Positions 8,300 to 16,831 are shown, numbered from the stretch's first letter. The stretch: DNA of 38,989 bases from Clostridia bacterium (GCA_017428085.1 JAFRRP010000078.1:1-38989), one strand, 5' to 3'. A program made the numbers and translations. Notes: generated from the sequence alone by a model not told the origin.

Positions 8300-8842
8300 T
8301 CACGCCGCCACGCTCTCATAGAGCGCCAGCGCCTGATTGACGGCGCTTGTGACGGCCCGCGAGGTGACGGTGGCGCTGGTGATGGCCACGATCTCGCCGC
8401 CGTCCTTATTGACTGCCAGCTCGCCGGATCTTCCCTTGAACTGGTCCTTGAAAGCGTCCTTTTTCGCATTCATGCCGAGGCCGGGCGTCTCGTTGATGGT
8501 CAGGATGCTGATGCCCGCCACGGCGCCGTCGGCGTTCACGCCGGTCATGATCTCCACGTCGCCGCCGTAGCCCTTGGCGGAGGTGGTGAATACGCAGCCC
8601 ACCGTTTCGCCGTCCTTCAAAGCGACGTAATAAACCGTACCGTCCGGGGCGGTCTTTTCCTCAAAGCTGTCGGCTTCCGGCAGCACCTCGCCGCGGGCCT
8701 TGTCAGCCGCCGCCGCGCTGTTGGAGGCGATGGTGGGGGCCGTCACGGAGTTGACGTAGGCCAGCGCCGCCGCCGCCACGGCGCAGATCAGGAACAGCGA
8801 CAGGGCGGTCTTTACGATGGACGCGATATCTTTGCCTTTCAT
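8300..8842 (-). CDS. rnfG: Rnf complex subunit G (covalent flavoprotein)
   Basis: RnfG is the extracytoplasmic FMN-binding subunit of the Rnf complex, held by one N-terminal helix (residues about 10-30). At 180 aa it is normal for the family. The flavinylation motif is visible near the C-terminus as ITSATVTS, with Thr158 as the expected covalent FMN site, the substrate of the ApbE enzyme encoded at 12626-13678. The motif GYGGDVEIMTGVNADG and the segment ETPGLGMNAKKDAFKDQF are also typical. Its ATG overlaps the rnfD stop by four bases. Confidence 0.96.
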   Translation of the reverse strand: MKGKDIASIVKTALSLFLICAVAAAALAYVNSVTAPTIASNSAAAADKARGEVLPEADSFEEKTAPDGTVYYVALKDGETVGCVFTTSAKGYGGDVEIMTGVNADGAVAGISILTINETPGLGMNAKKDAFKDQFKGRSGELAVNKDGGEIVAITSATVTSRAVTSAVNQALALYESVAA

Positions 8843-10146
8843 TCGCCGTCACCTCCCGCCTTCGTTTCAGCCGCCGGCTGTTCTTCTTTTTCTTTCACCG
8901 GTGCTTCTTCCGGTTCCGCCGGTTTTTCTTCGTCTGCCGTTTCAGCCGCCGGTGCTTCCGGCTCGGCTTCCGGTTTTTCTTCCGGCGGGGCAACCGTTTC
9001 TTCTGTCGGCGTTTCGGGCTCCGCCGCCTTCTCCGCCGGTTCTGCCGCCGGTTGGGCTTCCGGTTCGGCGGGCTTTACGTCCTCCGCCGGTTCGGCGGCT
9101 TTATCCTTTTTCGGTTTTTCCTCTTTCTTTTCTTTGGGTTCTTTGGGTTCCTTTTTCTTTTTCACAAATCCGAAATACGCCGGCGCGGTGAGCTTTTCGA
9201 TCAGCGGGCAGGCGATGTTCATCAGCAGGATGGAGTAGGAAACGCCCTCCGGCAGCGAGCCGTACAGCCGGATCACCGCGGTGAGGATACCGCAGCCCAC
9301 GCCGAAGACCAGCTTGCCTTTGGTCGTCACCGGGCTGGTGGCGTAGTCGGTGGCCATAAAGAACGCGCCCAGGATCAGTCCGCCGCCCAGCAGTTCGTAG
9401 GCCGTAAAGGCAAGGTCAAAGCGGGAGGCGATCAGCATGAAGACCGCCACCGTGCCGATATAGGCGAGGGGAATGGTGATTTTGATGACCCGGCGGATCA
9501 GCAGGTACGCGGCGCCGATCAGCAGCGCCACGGCGCACACCTCGCCCATGCACCCCTGCCGCACGCCGAAGAACATGTTGAAAAAGGAGGGGATCTTATC
9601 CGCCGCCCTGTACAGACTCAACTGCCCCGCGATATCCCCGGAACGGTAGATATCGGACAGCGTCGCCAGCGGCGTGGCGGAGGTCACCGCGTCCGGCGTT
9701 TTCGGCGCCGGGAAGTTCGTCATGGCGGAAGCGAAGGACACCAGCAGCACGATCCTTGCGGTAATGGCGGGGTTGGCGAAATTCTGCCCGATGCCGCCGA
9801 AGAGCTGCTTGACGATGACAATGGCCACAAAGGAGCCGATCACGCACATCCACAGCGGTATGGAAGCCGGCAGGTTAAAGGCCAGCAGAACGCCCGTCAC
9901 CACGGCGCTGAGGTCGCCGATGGTGCTGTGCTTTTTCATGATCCATCTGGATAAATATTCAAACGCCACGCAGCTGCCGATGCACACCGCCAGCACCAGC
10001 GCCGCCCGCAGGCCGAAGATGGCCACGGAAGCGATGGCGGCGGGGCACAGGGCGATGATCACGTCGAACATGATCCCCGTGACGGTGGCTTCGCCTTTTA
10101 CGTGGGGCGAAGCGCTGACGGTCAGTTTGGTCGCTTCGTTCATCAT
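8839..10146 (-). CDS. rnfD: Rnf complex subunit D with long acidic C-terminal tail
   Basis: Integral membrane flavoprotein subunit of the Rnf complex. The membrane domain covers about residues 20-325. The FMN attachment motif VTSATPLA is present, with Thr158 as the expected site. The total length is 435 aa, against roughly 310-330 in typical RnfD. The extra 105 or so residues form a Lys-rich then Glu/Pro/Ala-rich low-complexity tail after the last helix (from about KKKKEPKEPKEKKEEK). The start ATGATG overlaps the rnfC stop; the longer frame reaching 10347 is only the shadow of rnfC. GGGAGG lies about 10 bases upstream. Confidence 0.95.
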   Translation of the reverse strand: MMNEATKLTVSASPHVKGEATVTGIMFDVIIALCPAAIASVAIFGLRAALVLAVCIGSCVAFEYLSRWIMKKHSTIGDLSAVVTGVLLAFNLPASIPLWMCVIGSFVAIVIVKQLFGGIGQNFANPAITARIVLLVSFASAMTNFPAPKTPDAVTSATPLATLSDIYRSGDIAGQLSLYRAADKIPSFFNMFFGVRQGCMGEVCAVALLIGAAYLLIRRVIKITIPLAYIGTVAVFMLIASRFDLAFTAYELLGGGLILGAFFMATDYATSPVTTKGKLVFGVGCGILTAVIRLYGSLPEGVSYSILLMNIACPLIEKLTAPAYFGFVKKKKEPKEPKEKKEEKPKKDKAAEPAEDVKPAEPEAQPAAEPAEKAAEPETPTEETVAPPEEKPEAEPEAPAAETADEEKPAEPEEAPVKEKEEQPAAETKAGGDGE

Positions 10147-11492
10147 TTCACACCCGCCTCCCTCATGATCTCTTTTGCCAGCCGCATGTGCTGCACCAGC
10201 GGTTCGTTGGCGGGGCAGGAGAACGCGCAGCTGCCGCACTCCATGCACACGGAAACGCCGAGGCGCGCCAGTTCCTCCGCGTCGCGCTTTGCGGCGTATT
10301 TCACGATCTGCGTGGGGATCAGCCCCATGGGGCACGCCGCGTGGCACCGCCCGCAGCGGATGCAGTCGCGCTGCGCCTTCAGGCCGGCGCTGCGCTTGCT
10401 GAAGGCCAGCACCGCGTTGTTGCTTTTCAGCAGCGGCACGTTGGTGCTTACCAGCGCCTGCCCCATCATGGGACCGCCGGAAAGGATCTTATAGGGTTCC
10501 TCGGTAAAGCCGCCGCAGAAGTCGATGATCTCGCTGACGATGGTGCCGATGGGCACCCGCACGTTCATCGGGTTTTTGATGCAGTCGCCGCTGACGGTGA
10601 CGGAACGGCTGGTAAGCGGCTTGCCGGTTTTGAGATAACGGGAGATGAACGCGGCGCTGGCAACGTTCATCACGATGCAGCCCACATCCGCGGGCAGGCC
10701 GCCGGCGGGCACCTTCCGCCCCGTGGCGGACAGCACCATCATTTTTTCGGCGCCCTGCGGATAGCGGGATCTCAGCGTCATCAGCTTTACGACGTCGCCC
10801 CTGTCGTTGTCGTCGTCCGCGATGGCTTGCAGCACCCGGATGGCCTCCGGCTTGTTGTCCTCCACGGCGATGATCACGTTTTTCAGGTCCAGCAGGTCCG
10901 CCAGCGTGTAGACCGCGCCCATGATGTTCCAGGAGTTTTCCAGGCACTCCCGGTAATCCACGGTGATGTACGGCTCGCACTCCGCGGCGTTGACGATCAG
11001 CGTGTCGATGGGCTTATCCTCCGGCGTGTTCAGCTTTACATGGCTGGGGAAGCCCGCGCCGCCCAGCCCCACCAGACCGGAGGCGCGGATCGCCGCGATC
11101 AGCTCCTGTTTGTTGGTCACCTGCGGCGGCTCCAGCCCTTCCCACAGCGTCATCTGCCCGTCGGATCGGATGGTCACGGCGGGGGCGATGCGGCCGTTGG
11201 GCAGCTTGGTGTCCGCCACGGCGGTGACGGTGCCGGAAACCGAAGCGTGGATGGGGGCGCTGACGTACTTGTCGGAATCGCCGATCACCTGTCCCACGTC
11301 CACGTGGTCGCCCTTCTTGACGGTGGGCGTACAGGGAGCGCCGATGTGTTGCTGCATGGGCAGCAACACGGTTTCGGGGACCGGCATCCGCACGGTCTCG
11401 CAGTCCGCGGTCAGCTTGTTGTGCGCGACGTGAATGCCGCCCCTGCCTTTGGAAACGGCTTTCAGTATCGCGCCGGGAGAGGGATGTGACAT
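10143..11492 (-). CDS. rnfC: Rnf complex subunit C (NADH-binding)
   Basis: RnfC is the peripheral cytoplasmic subunit that binds NAD(H) and FMN and carries two 4Fe-4S clusters. The 449-aa protein has the N-terminal motif KGRGGIH, a biotinyl-like barrel (GDHVDVGQVIG, then APIHASVSGTV), the Gly-rich nucleotide-binding segment GLVGLGGAGFPSHVKL, NAAECEPYITVDYR, and two cluster motifs at the C-terminus (CIRCGRCHAACP and CMECGSCAFSCP). GGAGG lies about 8 bases before the ATG. It is the first gene of rnfCDGEAB, and heptamer element H3 separates it from the apbE block. Confidence 0.97.
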   Translation of the reverse strand: MSHPSPGAILKAVSKGRGGIHVAHNKLTADCETVRMPVPETVLLPMQQHIGAPCTPTVKKGDHVDVGQVIGDSDKYVSAPIHASVSGTVTAVADTKLPNGRIAPAVTIRSDGQMTLWEGLEPPQVTNKQELIAAIRASGLVGLGGAGFPSHVKLNTPEDKPIDTLIVNAAECEPYITVDYRECLENSWNIMGAVYTLADLLDLKNVIIAVEDNKPEAIRVLQAIADDDNDRGDVVKLMTLRSRYPQGAEKMMVLSATGRKVPAGGLPADVGCIVMNVASAAFISRYLKTGKPLTSRSVTVSGDCIKNPMNVRVPIGTIVSEIIDFCGGFTEEPYKILSGGPMMGQALVSTNVPLLKSNNAVLAFSKRSAGLKAQRDCIRCGRCHAACPMGLIPTQIVKYAAKRDAEELARLGVSVCMECGSCAFSCPANEPLVQHMRLAKEIMREAGVK

Positions 11493-11545
11493 GTGTGTTC
11501 CTCCGTTTTGGATGGGATTATTTTAGTCGAAGTCATTACAATCTG

Positions 11546-11718
11546 AGTCGTAAGTCGTGAGTCGTAAGTCTTAAGAATTTGAGTCGGAAGTCGGAAGTCG
11601 GATCAACATGATCAACAACGGTTCCATTCCGCCGCAGCTAATGTAAATGAAATATTCTTTCTATCATTTTCAGGAGCGCCCGTAGGGCTCTTACAACTTA
11701 CGACTCACAACTTACGAC
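11546..11718. repeat. Inverted heptamer repeat H3
   Basis: The left arm has AGTCGTA, AGTCGTG, AGTCGTA, AGTCTTA (11546-11573) and three AGTCGGA units (11582-11602). The right arm (11691-11718), read on the minus strand, is AGTCGTA, AGTTGTG, AGTCGTA, AGTTGTA, the same order of variants as the left arm. The core contains a GCCC-gta-GGGC hairpin (11678-11688). The element fills the gap between rnfC and the Gx-protein gene. Confidence 0.78.
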
Positions 11719-11729
11719 TTTTCTCGGCT

Positions 11730-12251
11730 TCATCGAAGAAATCGGACGTTCGTGAGGGCCGGCATGACGACGTTCAGGATCACGCCCGTCACCGCGCCGA
11801 AAACCGCGCCGCTGACCAGCAGCACCGGCAGCCAGCTCAGGTAAAGCGCGCTGCCCGCCAGAAGGGAGGCGGCGCCGAGCTGCCCGATGTTGTGCGCCAC
11901 CGCGCTGCAGACGGAGATCCCCGCGTAGGTGAGCCTTTCGCGCTTGAGCTTCAGCAGCGCGAACATTGTCAGTACGCTCAGCAGTCCGCCGCACAGGGAT
12001 AAAAAACCCGCCGTCGCCCCTGCGGTCAGGAAGGCGAAGCCCGCTTTTATGACGACGATGAACAACGCGCAGGGCAGCCCCACGGCGGCGCAGGCGAACA
12101 GCACCGCGATATTGGAAAACCCCGGTTTTACGCCCGGCGGCAGCGGCAGTCCCGCCGTCAGCAATCGTTCAAAAAAGGACATGGCCAGCGCGGCGGCGGC
12201 CAGCATGGCGGTGACGGTCAGGCGCGTCAATCGGCGGCGTTTGTCGTTCAT
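11730..12251 (-). CDS. Gx transporter family membrane protein
   Basis: A 173-aa integral membrane protein with about five hydrophobic helices. The N-terminal segment FFERLLTAGLPLPPGVKPGFSN and the later AVAHNIGQL are characteristic of the Gx transporter family (older name: heptaprenyl diphosphate synthase component I; ECF S-component-like, related to EetB). Members often accompany ApbE, NusG-II and Rnf or extracellular electron-transfer genes and have been linked to supplying flavin or quinone precursors; the exact substrate here is not known. It starts 4 bases after the NusG-II gene ends. Heptamer element H3 follows it. Confidence 0.88.
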   Translation of the reverse strand: MNDKRRRLTRLTVTAMLAAAALAMSFFERLLTAGLPLPPGVKPGFSNIAVLFACAAVGLPCALFIVVIKAGFAFLTAGATAGFLSLCGGLLSVLTMFALLKLKRERLTYAGISVCSAVAHNIGQLGAASLLAGSALYLSWLPVLLVSGAVFGAVTGVILNVVMPALTNVRFLR

Positions 12252-12255
12252 GGCG

Positions 12256-12636
12256 TCACCCCGTCAGCGCGTCGGGCCCGCGCCGGTCCCTTCCCGTAAT
12301 GCGGATCAGCGTTTTGTTCGGCAGGCAGGCGGCGCTTTGGCCCGCCCGCGTCAGCTTGCCGGCGTGTATGCACAGCAGGTTGGCGCAGTCGGAAGCGGCG
12401 AAACAGATCGCGCCGGGTTCCACCCGCACGGTCACGCCGTTATCCAGCGTAACGTCATACGCCTCTTTGACGGCGGAAAGGTCGATGGTCGCGATCACCT
12501 CTCCGTCGCACACGATCTGAGCGGTGGTCCCGGTCAGATGGGCCAGTACGGCCCACAGGACGGCGGCGACGGCCAGCACCGCGGCAACGACGATCAGGTC
12601 CGCCGGGCGGACGATTTTTTGCAGCTTATCCTTCAT
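12256..12636 (-). CDS. NusG domain II protein, membrane-anchored
   Basis: A 126-aa protein with one N-terminal membrane helix (about residues 13-33) and an outer domain of the NusG_II type. This domain is recognised by ADCANLLCIHAGKLTRAGQSAACLPNKTLIRI, quoted here in two parts: the paired cysteines of ADCANLLCIHAG and the closing AACLPNKTLIRI. The family is commonly next to ApbE and Gx genes in Firmicutes, and its role in flavin-based electron transfer is not defined. It overlaps the end of apbE by 11 bases and lies just before the Gx gene, so the three are surely co-transcribed. Confidence 0.88.
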   Translation of the reverse strand: MKDKLQKIVRPADLIVVAAVLAVAAVLWAVLAHLTGTTAQIVCDGEVIATIDLSAVKEAYDVTLDNGVTVRVEPGAICFAASDCANLLCIHAGKLTRAGQSAACLPNKTLIRITGRDRRGPDALTG

Positions 12637-13678
12637 GATCCATGGGGGAGAAGCTGTCGTCGTTCAGCGTGAAGCAGTCCTTCAGGCCGTCCGTTATATA
12701 GTACTGTTTGTCCTTGTTGACGAACACCGCTTCCGCGCCGAAGCTCTTCAGCCAGCGCAGCGTGGTCTCATTCAGCCCGTTGATGAAGCAGGCGGTGGAA
12801 AGCGCGTCGCTGCTCAGCCCGCCGCCGGCGCAGACGGTGACGGAAACGAGATCCGTTTCCACGGGATAGCCGGTTTCCGGCGACAGGATATGGTGGTAGG
12901 TAACGCCGTTTTCGGTAAAATTCTTTTCATAGCTGCCGGAGGTGGAAAGATAACCGACGTAATTGTCGTCATCCGGTGTAAGGGACAGCGTTGCGAAACT
13001 GTCGTTTTCTCCTTTGAACGGGTCCCGTATGCCCACCGTCCAGCTTTTGCCGCTTTTCGGCGCGCCGAACAGCAGCACGGAACCGCCGAAGGTGACTACG
13101 GCGGAATAGGTTGCCGTGTGCAGCGCGAGATACGCTTCATCCAGCGCTATGCCCTTGCCGAAGGCGCCGGGGTCCAGCTTTTGCCCCTCCGACAGGATGA
13201 TGGAGCCGTTGACGTCGTCCAGCAGCAGCTTTTCCAGCCCTACCGTTTCCAGCGCGGCCTGTATCTCGCCGTCCGTCGGCTTACGGGGCGTATCCGAGGA
13301 AAAGCCCCACAGCTCCGTCAGGGCGCCCACGGTCGGGTCCACCGTGCCGTTCAGGATATTGCACACCATCACGATATCGCCCAGTTTGTTCAGCGTATAA
13401 GCGTCGGCGTTGGAGGAGCCGGTATGGTTGGCGGCGTACACGGGGGAGTCCGGGTTCGTGGCGGAAATGCGTCGATCCACCCCGTTGACGCCGTCGGTGA
13501 TCCGCCCGAACAGCTTTTCCGCCTGTTCTTCGGGGGCGTAGATGCGCGCGGTGAGCACGCTGCCCATGGCGAAGGCGGTACGCTCCGTGAAGGAGCGCCC
13601 GCAGCCGGAACACGCCCCGGCAAGAAGCAGCGCGGCGCAGCACAGGGCGGCCGCGCGCCGTAACGTTTGCTTTTTCAT
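12626..13678 (-). CDS. apbE: FAD:protein FMN transferase (lipoprotein)
   Basis: ApbE moves FMN from FAD onto threonine residues of exported flavoproteins such as RnfG and RnfD. The 350-aa protein starts with a lipoprotein signal (residues 1-25, lipobox around LLAGAC). Family motifs are FAMGSVLTARIY, VDPTVGALTELWGF, LDPGAFGKGIALDEA and the Mg/flavin region GGGLSSDALSTACFINGL. I chose the ATG at 13678 because the signal peptide begins there and AAAGGATC precedes it; the frame's earlier start has neither. It leads an apbE/NusG-II/Gx operon upstream of rnf, both on the minus strand. A promoter with TATAAT is seen upstream. Confidence 0.95.
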   Translation of the reverse strand: MKKQTLRRAAALCCAALLLAGACSGCGRSFTERTAFAMGSVLTARIYAPEEQAEKLFGRITDGVNGVDRRISATNPDSPVYAANHTGSSNADAYTLNKLGDIVMVCNILNGTVDPTVGALTELWGFSSDTPRKPTDGEIQAALETVGLEKLLLDDVNGSIILSEGQKLDPGAFGKGIALDEAYLALHTATYSAVVTFGGSVLLFGAPKSGKSWTVGIRDPFKGENDSFATLSLTPDDDNYVGYLSTSGSYEKNFTENGVTYHHILSPETGYPVETDLVSVTVCAGGGLSSDALSTACFINGLNETTLRWLKSFGAEAVFVNKDKQYYITDGLKDCFTLNDDSFSPMDHEG

Positions 13679-13745
13679 AATGATCCTTTGTCGCGTTTTT
13701 TGGATGAGGACCGGGCGGACAGCGTGCCCGGCCATAATTAAATAT

Positions 13746-13774
13746 ATTATATCAAATAAAAATCGCGGCGTAAA
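13746..13774 (-). promoter_or_regulatory. Promoter of the apbE operon
   Basis: On the minus strand, TTTACG (13774-13769) and a perfect TATAAT (13751-13746) are spaced by 17 bases, about 70 bases before the apbE ATG. The -35 matches the consensus at four of six positions. Confidence 0.6.
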
Positions 13775-13844
13775 GTACTTTCCGTTTCTTTTTCATGATT
13801 TTTCGTCGGGACGGGAACAAATCGCATTATAACGGAAATTATTC

Positions 13845-13873
13845 TTGTATTATTTATTATAATATGATAAAAT
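13845..13873 (+). promoter_or_regulatory. Promoter of the sortase locus
   Basis: TTGTAT (13845-13850) and TAAAAT (13868-13873) are spaced by 17 bases in a very AT-rich stretch, about 100 bases before the first sortase gene. It is divergent from the apbE promoter. Other A/T combinations nearby could serve instead. Confidence 0.5.
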
Positions 13874-13973
13874 ACTTTTGATTTTATATATTTTTCCCTG
13901 ATGTTTTAAGTTTCGTTAAAAGCACGGGACATATAATAACATGACAAACGGTTTTTTGAAACGGAGGATCACC

Positions 13974-15071
13974 GTGAGCGAAGCGACCAACCGAAGCGGC
14001 GCGGAAGGCGTTCAGGCAAAGCAGGACGCCGGACAGAACCGTCCGTATATCGACCAACTGAATAACGACGAAAGCGATCTGCGGGATATCCGTCTGGCAA
14101 AGGAGCGCATCATCTCCCCAAAGGACAGAAGGATACTGGGGCTGCTGGCCGGGCTGAATATCCTGGTGTTCGCGCTGATCGGATTGTATCTGATCATGAC
14201 CGGCGCGGCGGACGAATACGACTCCATCAAGGGCGAGTCGGATTTCAACATGAAAACGCCGTATTACAATTCCTCCGTGGTGCTCACCGGCGAGCTGGAG
14301 CCCACGCTGGAGACAGCGGAGTATCCCTACGGCATGCAGGAAAAATTCCGTCCGCTGTTTTCCGTCAACGACGATACCGTGGGTTGGGTGCGCATCGACG
14401 GCACGCCCGTGGATTACGTGGTGGTGCAAAGCGAAACCAACTCCTATTACGAGCGCAAGGACTTCTATGAGAACTACTCCGTGCGGGGCATCATCTTCAT
14501 GGATTACCGCAATATCCTGTGGGATACCGCCCCCACCATGTCGAAAAACACGGTGCTGTACGGGCATCATATGGCCTCCGACGGGTCGGTGTTTACCTGT
14601 TTGGAGAATTATACGGATCTGGACTATTACAAAGCGCATCCGGTGATCGAGTACGATACGCTGTACGCCAACTACAAGTGGAAGATCATCGGCGCGTTTC
14701 TCAACTATCCCAACGATCCCTCGGAGGGCGACGACCTGTTCTACTATTGGTACACGGATTTTTCCGATGAAAACACCGTGGCCTTTGCCAACGAGGTGGT
14801 CGGCAGAAGCTTCTTCATCAACGCTTCGGTGGACGTGCAGCCCACGGATCATTTCCTGACGCTGTCCACCTGTACCTACATGCTGGACCGGGGCTCGCGC
14901 GTCAACGCCCGTTTTGTGGTGGTGGCCCGCCTGGTGCGTGACGGAGAAAGCGCGGCGGTGGACGTGGATAAGGCCTTCGCCAACGAGGACCGCCGCATGC
15001 CGCAGCTGTGGTATGATATCCACGACGAGGAAAATCCCTACGCCGACGTGCCGATCTGGCAGGCATATTGA
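13974..15071 (+). CDS. Class B sortase 1
   Basis: A membrane-bound cysteine transpeptidase that would cut a sorting signal and join the protein to the cell wall. The 365-aa protein has an unusual 53-residue charged cytoplasmic N-terminus, one membrane helix (about 54-75), a linker, and a class B sortase domain. The catalytic residues are visible: His198 (LYGHHM), Cys300 (LTLSTCTYM) and Arg313 (NARFVVVARL). The segment FSVNDDTVGWVRIDGTPVDYVVVQ is typical of SrtB. I chose the GTG at 13974 because GGAGG (13963-13967) lies 6 bases upstream; an ATG at 13941 lacks a site. The C-terminal RDGESAAVDV segment recurs in the second sortase (RDGESAAVDT), so the two are probably an old duplication. Confidence 0.93.
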   Translation: MSEATNRSGAEGVQAKQDAGQNRPYIDQLNNDESDLRDIRLAKERIISPKDRRILGLLAGLNILVFALIGLYLIMTGAADEYDSIKGESDFNMKTPYYNSSVVLTGELEPTLETAEYPYGMQEKFRPLFSVNDDTVGWVRIDGTPVDYVVVQSETNSYYERKDFYENYSVRGIIFMDYRNILWDTAPTMSKNTVLYGHHMASDGSVFTCLENYTDLDYYKAHPVIEYDTLYANYKWKIIGAFLNYPNDPSEGDDLFYYWYTDFSDENTVAFANEVVGRSFFINASVDVQPTDHFLTLSTCTYMLDRGSRVNARFVVVARLVRDGESAAVDVDKAFANEDRRMPQLWYDIHDEENPYADVPIWQAY

Positions 15072-15073
15072 CG

Positions 15074-15250
15074 GCGAGGCCGCCGGCGATCATGATATTC
15101 GCCTGCGGCGGGCGGGATACGGCTTCGCCGCGTGACAGAATGAATGATACAAAGGCGAACGTCTTATTCTGCAAGCGGGAAACGCTTGTATATCATTCCG
15201 TGCAAAGCACGGTATATCGTGTCGCCGACAGGCAACATATCATTTCCGAA
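15074..15250. repeat. ATGATAT-linked hairpin array A1
   Basis: Small hairpins with different stems follow one another, separated by ATGATAT or its variants on the left (15091-15098, 15141-15150) and by ATATCAT variants on the right. Clear stems are CAAGCG/CGCTTG (about 15172-15188) and CCGTGC/GCACGG (15198-15212). It ends with CATATCATTTCCG, the same end as array A2 at 29231-29430. The array fills the gap between sortase 1 and the next gene. Confidence 0.65.
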
Positions 15251-15292
15251 AAACGAATCTGAAATACCATCTTTGGAGGAAGGAGAAAAGCT

Positions 15293-16831
15293 ATGGCCAA
15301 TGACGACGTAAGGTCCGGAAACGGTCCGGACGGTCGTCCGCAGGATGAGACCGTAGACGATATTCTGGCGGGGATCCTGAACGGCGACGGTTCCTTTAAC
15401 GAGGAATTCGGCGAGCTGATGGACAAATACCTCGGCCCGGACGCCGCCCATGTGGCGTCTCTCAGGGGCGTCGACCTTTCAAACCGTACGGACGAGCCCC
15501 GTATCCGCCAGCGGGTGGAGTATGAGGACCCCGCCGCGCGTTATCCGTATGAAAGGGCTCCCTACGACAGGGGGATCGACAGGCGGATCGAGGAGAGGAT
15601 GCCGGAGAACGTCCGATATATGTACAACGAGGCGGCTGCCAGCGCGCAGCGCCCGGAATTCACCTCCAGCGGCAACGTCCGGTACCCCGCCATGGGCGTA
15701 GGCGCCGCCGAGGAGCGCGTGGTGTACGACGCGGAATGGGAAGAGCGCGCCCGTCAGGAGGCGGCGCGGCTGCAGCGCGTGCGGGAAGACCGCATGCTGC
15801 GGGGCGACAGCACCTATGTGCGGTCCTTTGTGGCGAACGGCAGGACGATGCGCCCCGGCCGGTCGCCCTTCATCGATCCGCTTTCGGCGGACGATGATTT
15901 CGACGATCCCTACCGATACGAACGAAACCGGCAAGACGACCGGAAATCTTTTTTTCAGGAAGGTCCTCCCGTAACACAGGCAAGAAATAGAGCGAACCGG
16001 CAGCGCAATACCGGCAACGCGGGCGGAAGGACCAACCGGAGACCGATGAACGGCGGATACGATCCTGACGACGAGGCGTTTGAATCCTTTTCGGACGCCT
16101 ACGAACGGGAGCAGGCGGCAAAGGCGGCCTGGCTGCAGCCGGACGAGGAGAACGCTTCCGGCAAAAAACGCAAAACCGGTCAGCGCCGTTCGCAAAAGCC
16201 GCAGATGACCACGACGCTTCGCGACGACTACGACGCCATGAGCGCCTTGCGGGAGGGGGAGGGCGGCAGGCCCGTCCGGCAGCCCCCTGCGGAGCCGGAA
16301 ACGCTGACGCAGCCGCCCCGTGCCCGTCGGCAGAACGCGGAAAAGCCCGCCGAGCCGCCCGCGGAGAAAAAGAAGCCGGAGCCTGCGGCGCCCGAAGAGC
16401 TGGCGCAGGCGGAACAGGAGGCGCAGGGACTGCGCTCCACCGTCGCCGAAATCGTGGACAAGTACAACAAACGCAGCGAAGAGGAAGCGCAGGCGCGTGA
16501 GGCGGCGATCAAGGCGGAACTGGCCCGTCAGGAGGCGGCGCGGCAGGAACGGGAACGTTTCCTGCAAAGCCTTCCGGAGGAGATCAGCGCCGCCCTGAAA
16601 GAGGAAGACGCCGCCGCGGCGGAACGCTACGACGATTTCTCCGGCGCAAGCCCGGAATTTGACCCGATCCAGACCGACAGCCTCCGGGAATTCGCGGCCG
16701 CCCACGCCGAAAACGCGGCGGAGGGCGTGGGAGAGGAGCCGAGACCGCAGGACGCTGCGGAAGACGTTTCGCCTGCCGCGGCCCCGCAGGATTACAGCGT
16801 TTATCTGGATCAGTACGACGAACCGGACTGA
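15293..16831 (+). CDS. Large disordered cytoplasmic protein of the sortase locus
   Basis: I do not recognise this 512-aa protein. It has no signal peptide and no membrane helix. It is highly charged: residues about 60-280 are rich in Arg, Asp, Tyr, Gln and Asn and look disordered; residues about 340-445 are Glu/Ala/Gln/Arg-rich and look like a coiled coil (the core QAREAAIKAELARQEAARQE is typical). The first 60 residues (TVDDILAGILNGDG, FNEEFGELMDKYLGPD) may form a short folded or docking motif. It starts after a strong GGAGGAAGGAG site and lies between two sortase genes, with 77 bases to the next. A scaffold for the sortases' long cytoplasmic tails is possible, but only inferred from position. 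Confidence 0.8.
   Translation: MANDDVRSGNGPDGRPQDETVDDILAGILNGDGSFNEEFGELMDKYLGPDAAHVASLRGVDLSNRTDEPRIRQRVEYEDPAARYPYERAPYDRGIDRRIEERMPENVRYMYNEAAASAQRPEFTSSGNVRYPAMGVGAAEERVVYDAEWEERARQEAARLQRVREDRMLRGDSTYVRSFVANGRTMRPGRSPFIDPLSADDDFDDPYRYERNRQDDRKSFFQEGPPVTQARNRANRQRNTGNAGGRTNRRPMNGGYDPDDEAFESFSDAYEREQAAKAAWLQPDEENASGKKRKTGQRRSQKPQMTTTLRDDYDAMSALREGEGGRPVRQPPAEPETLTQPPRARRQNAEKPAEPPAEKKKPEPAAPEELAQAEQEAQGLRSTVAEIVDKYNKRSEEEAQAREAAIKAELARQEAARQERERFLQSLPEEISAALKEEDAAAAERYDDFSGASPEFDPIQTDSLREFAAAHAENAAEGVGEEPRPQDAAEDVSPAAAPQDYSVYLDQYDEPD

Noticed and set aside
10147..10347. N-terminal extension of RnfD (67 extra residues)
   Set aside because: It is the out-of-frame reading of the end of rnfC; the ATGATG overlap with the rnfC stop and the family N-terminus fix the start at 10146.
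11546..11718. Heptamer elements as simple Rho-independent terminators
   Set aside because: Arms pair only in part, T runs are lacking at most sites, and several lie where strong separate terminators already exist. A minor role in termination cannot be excluded.
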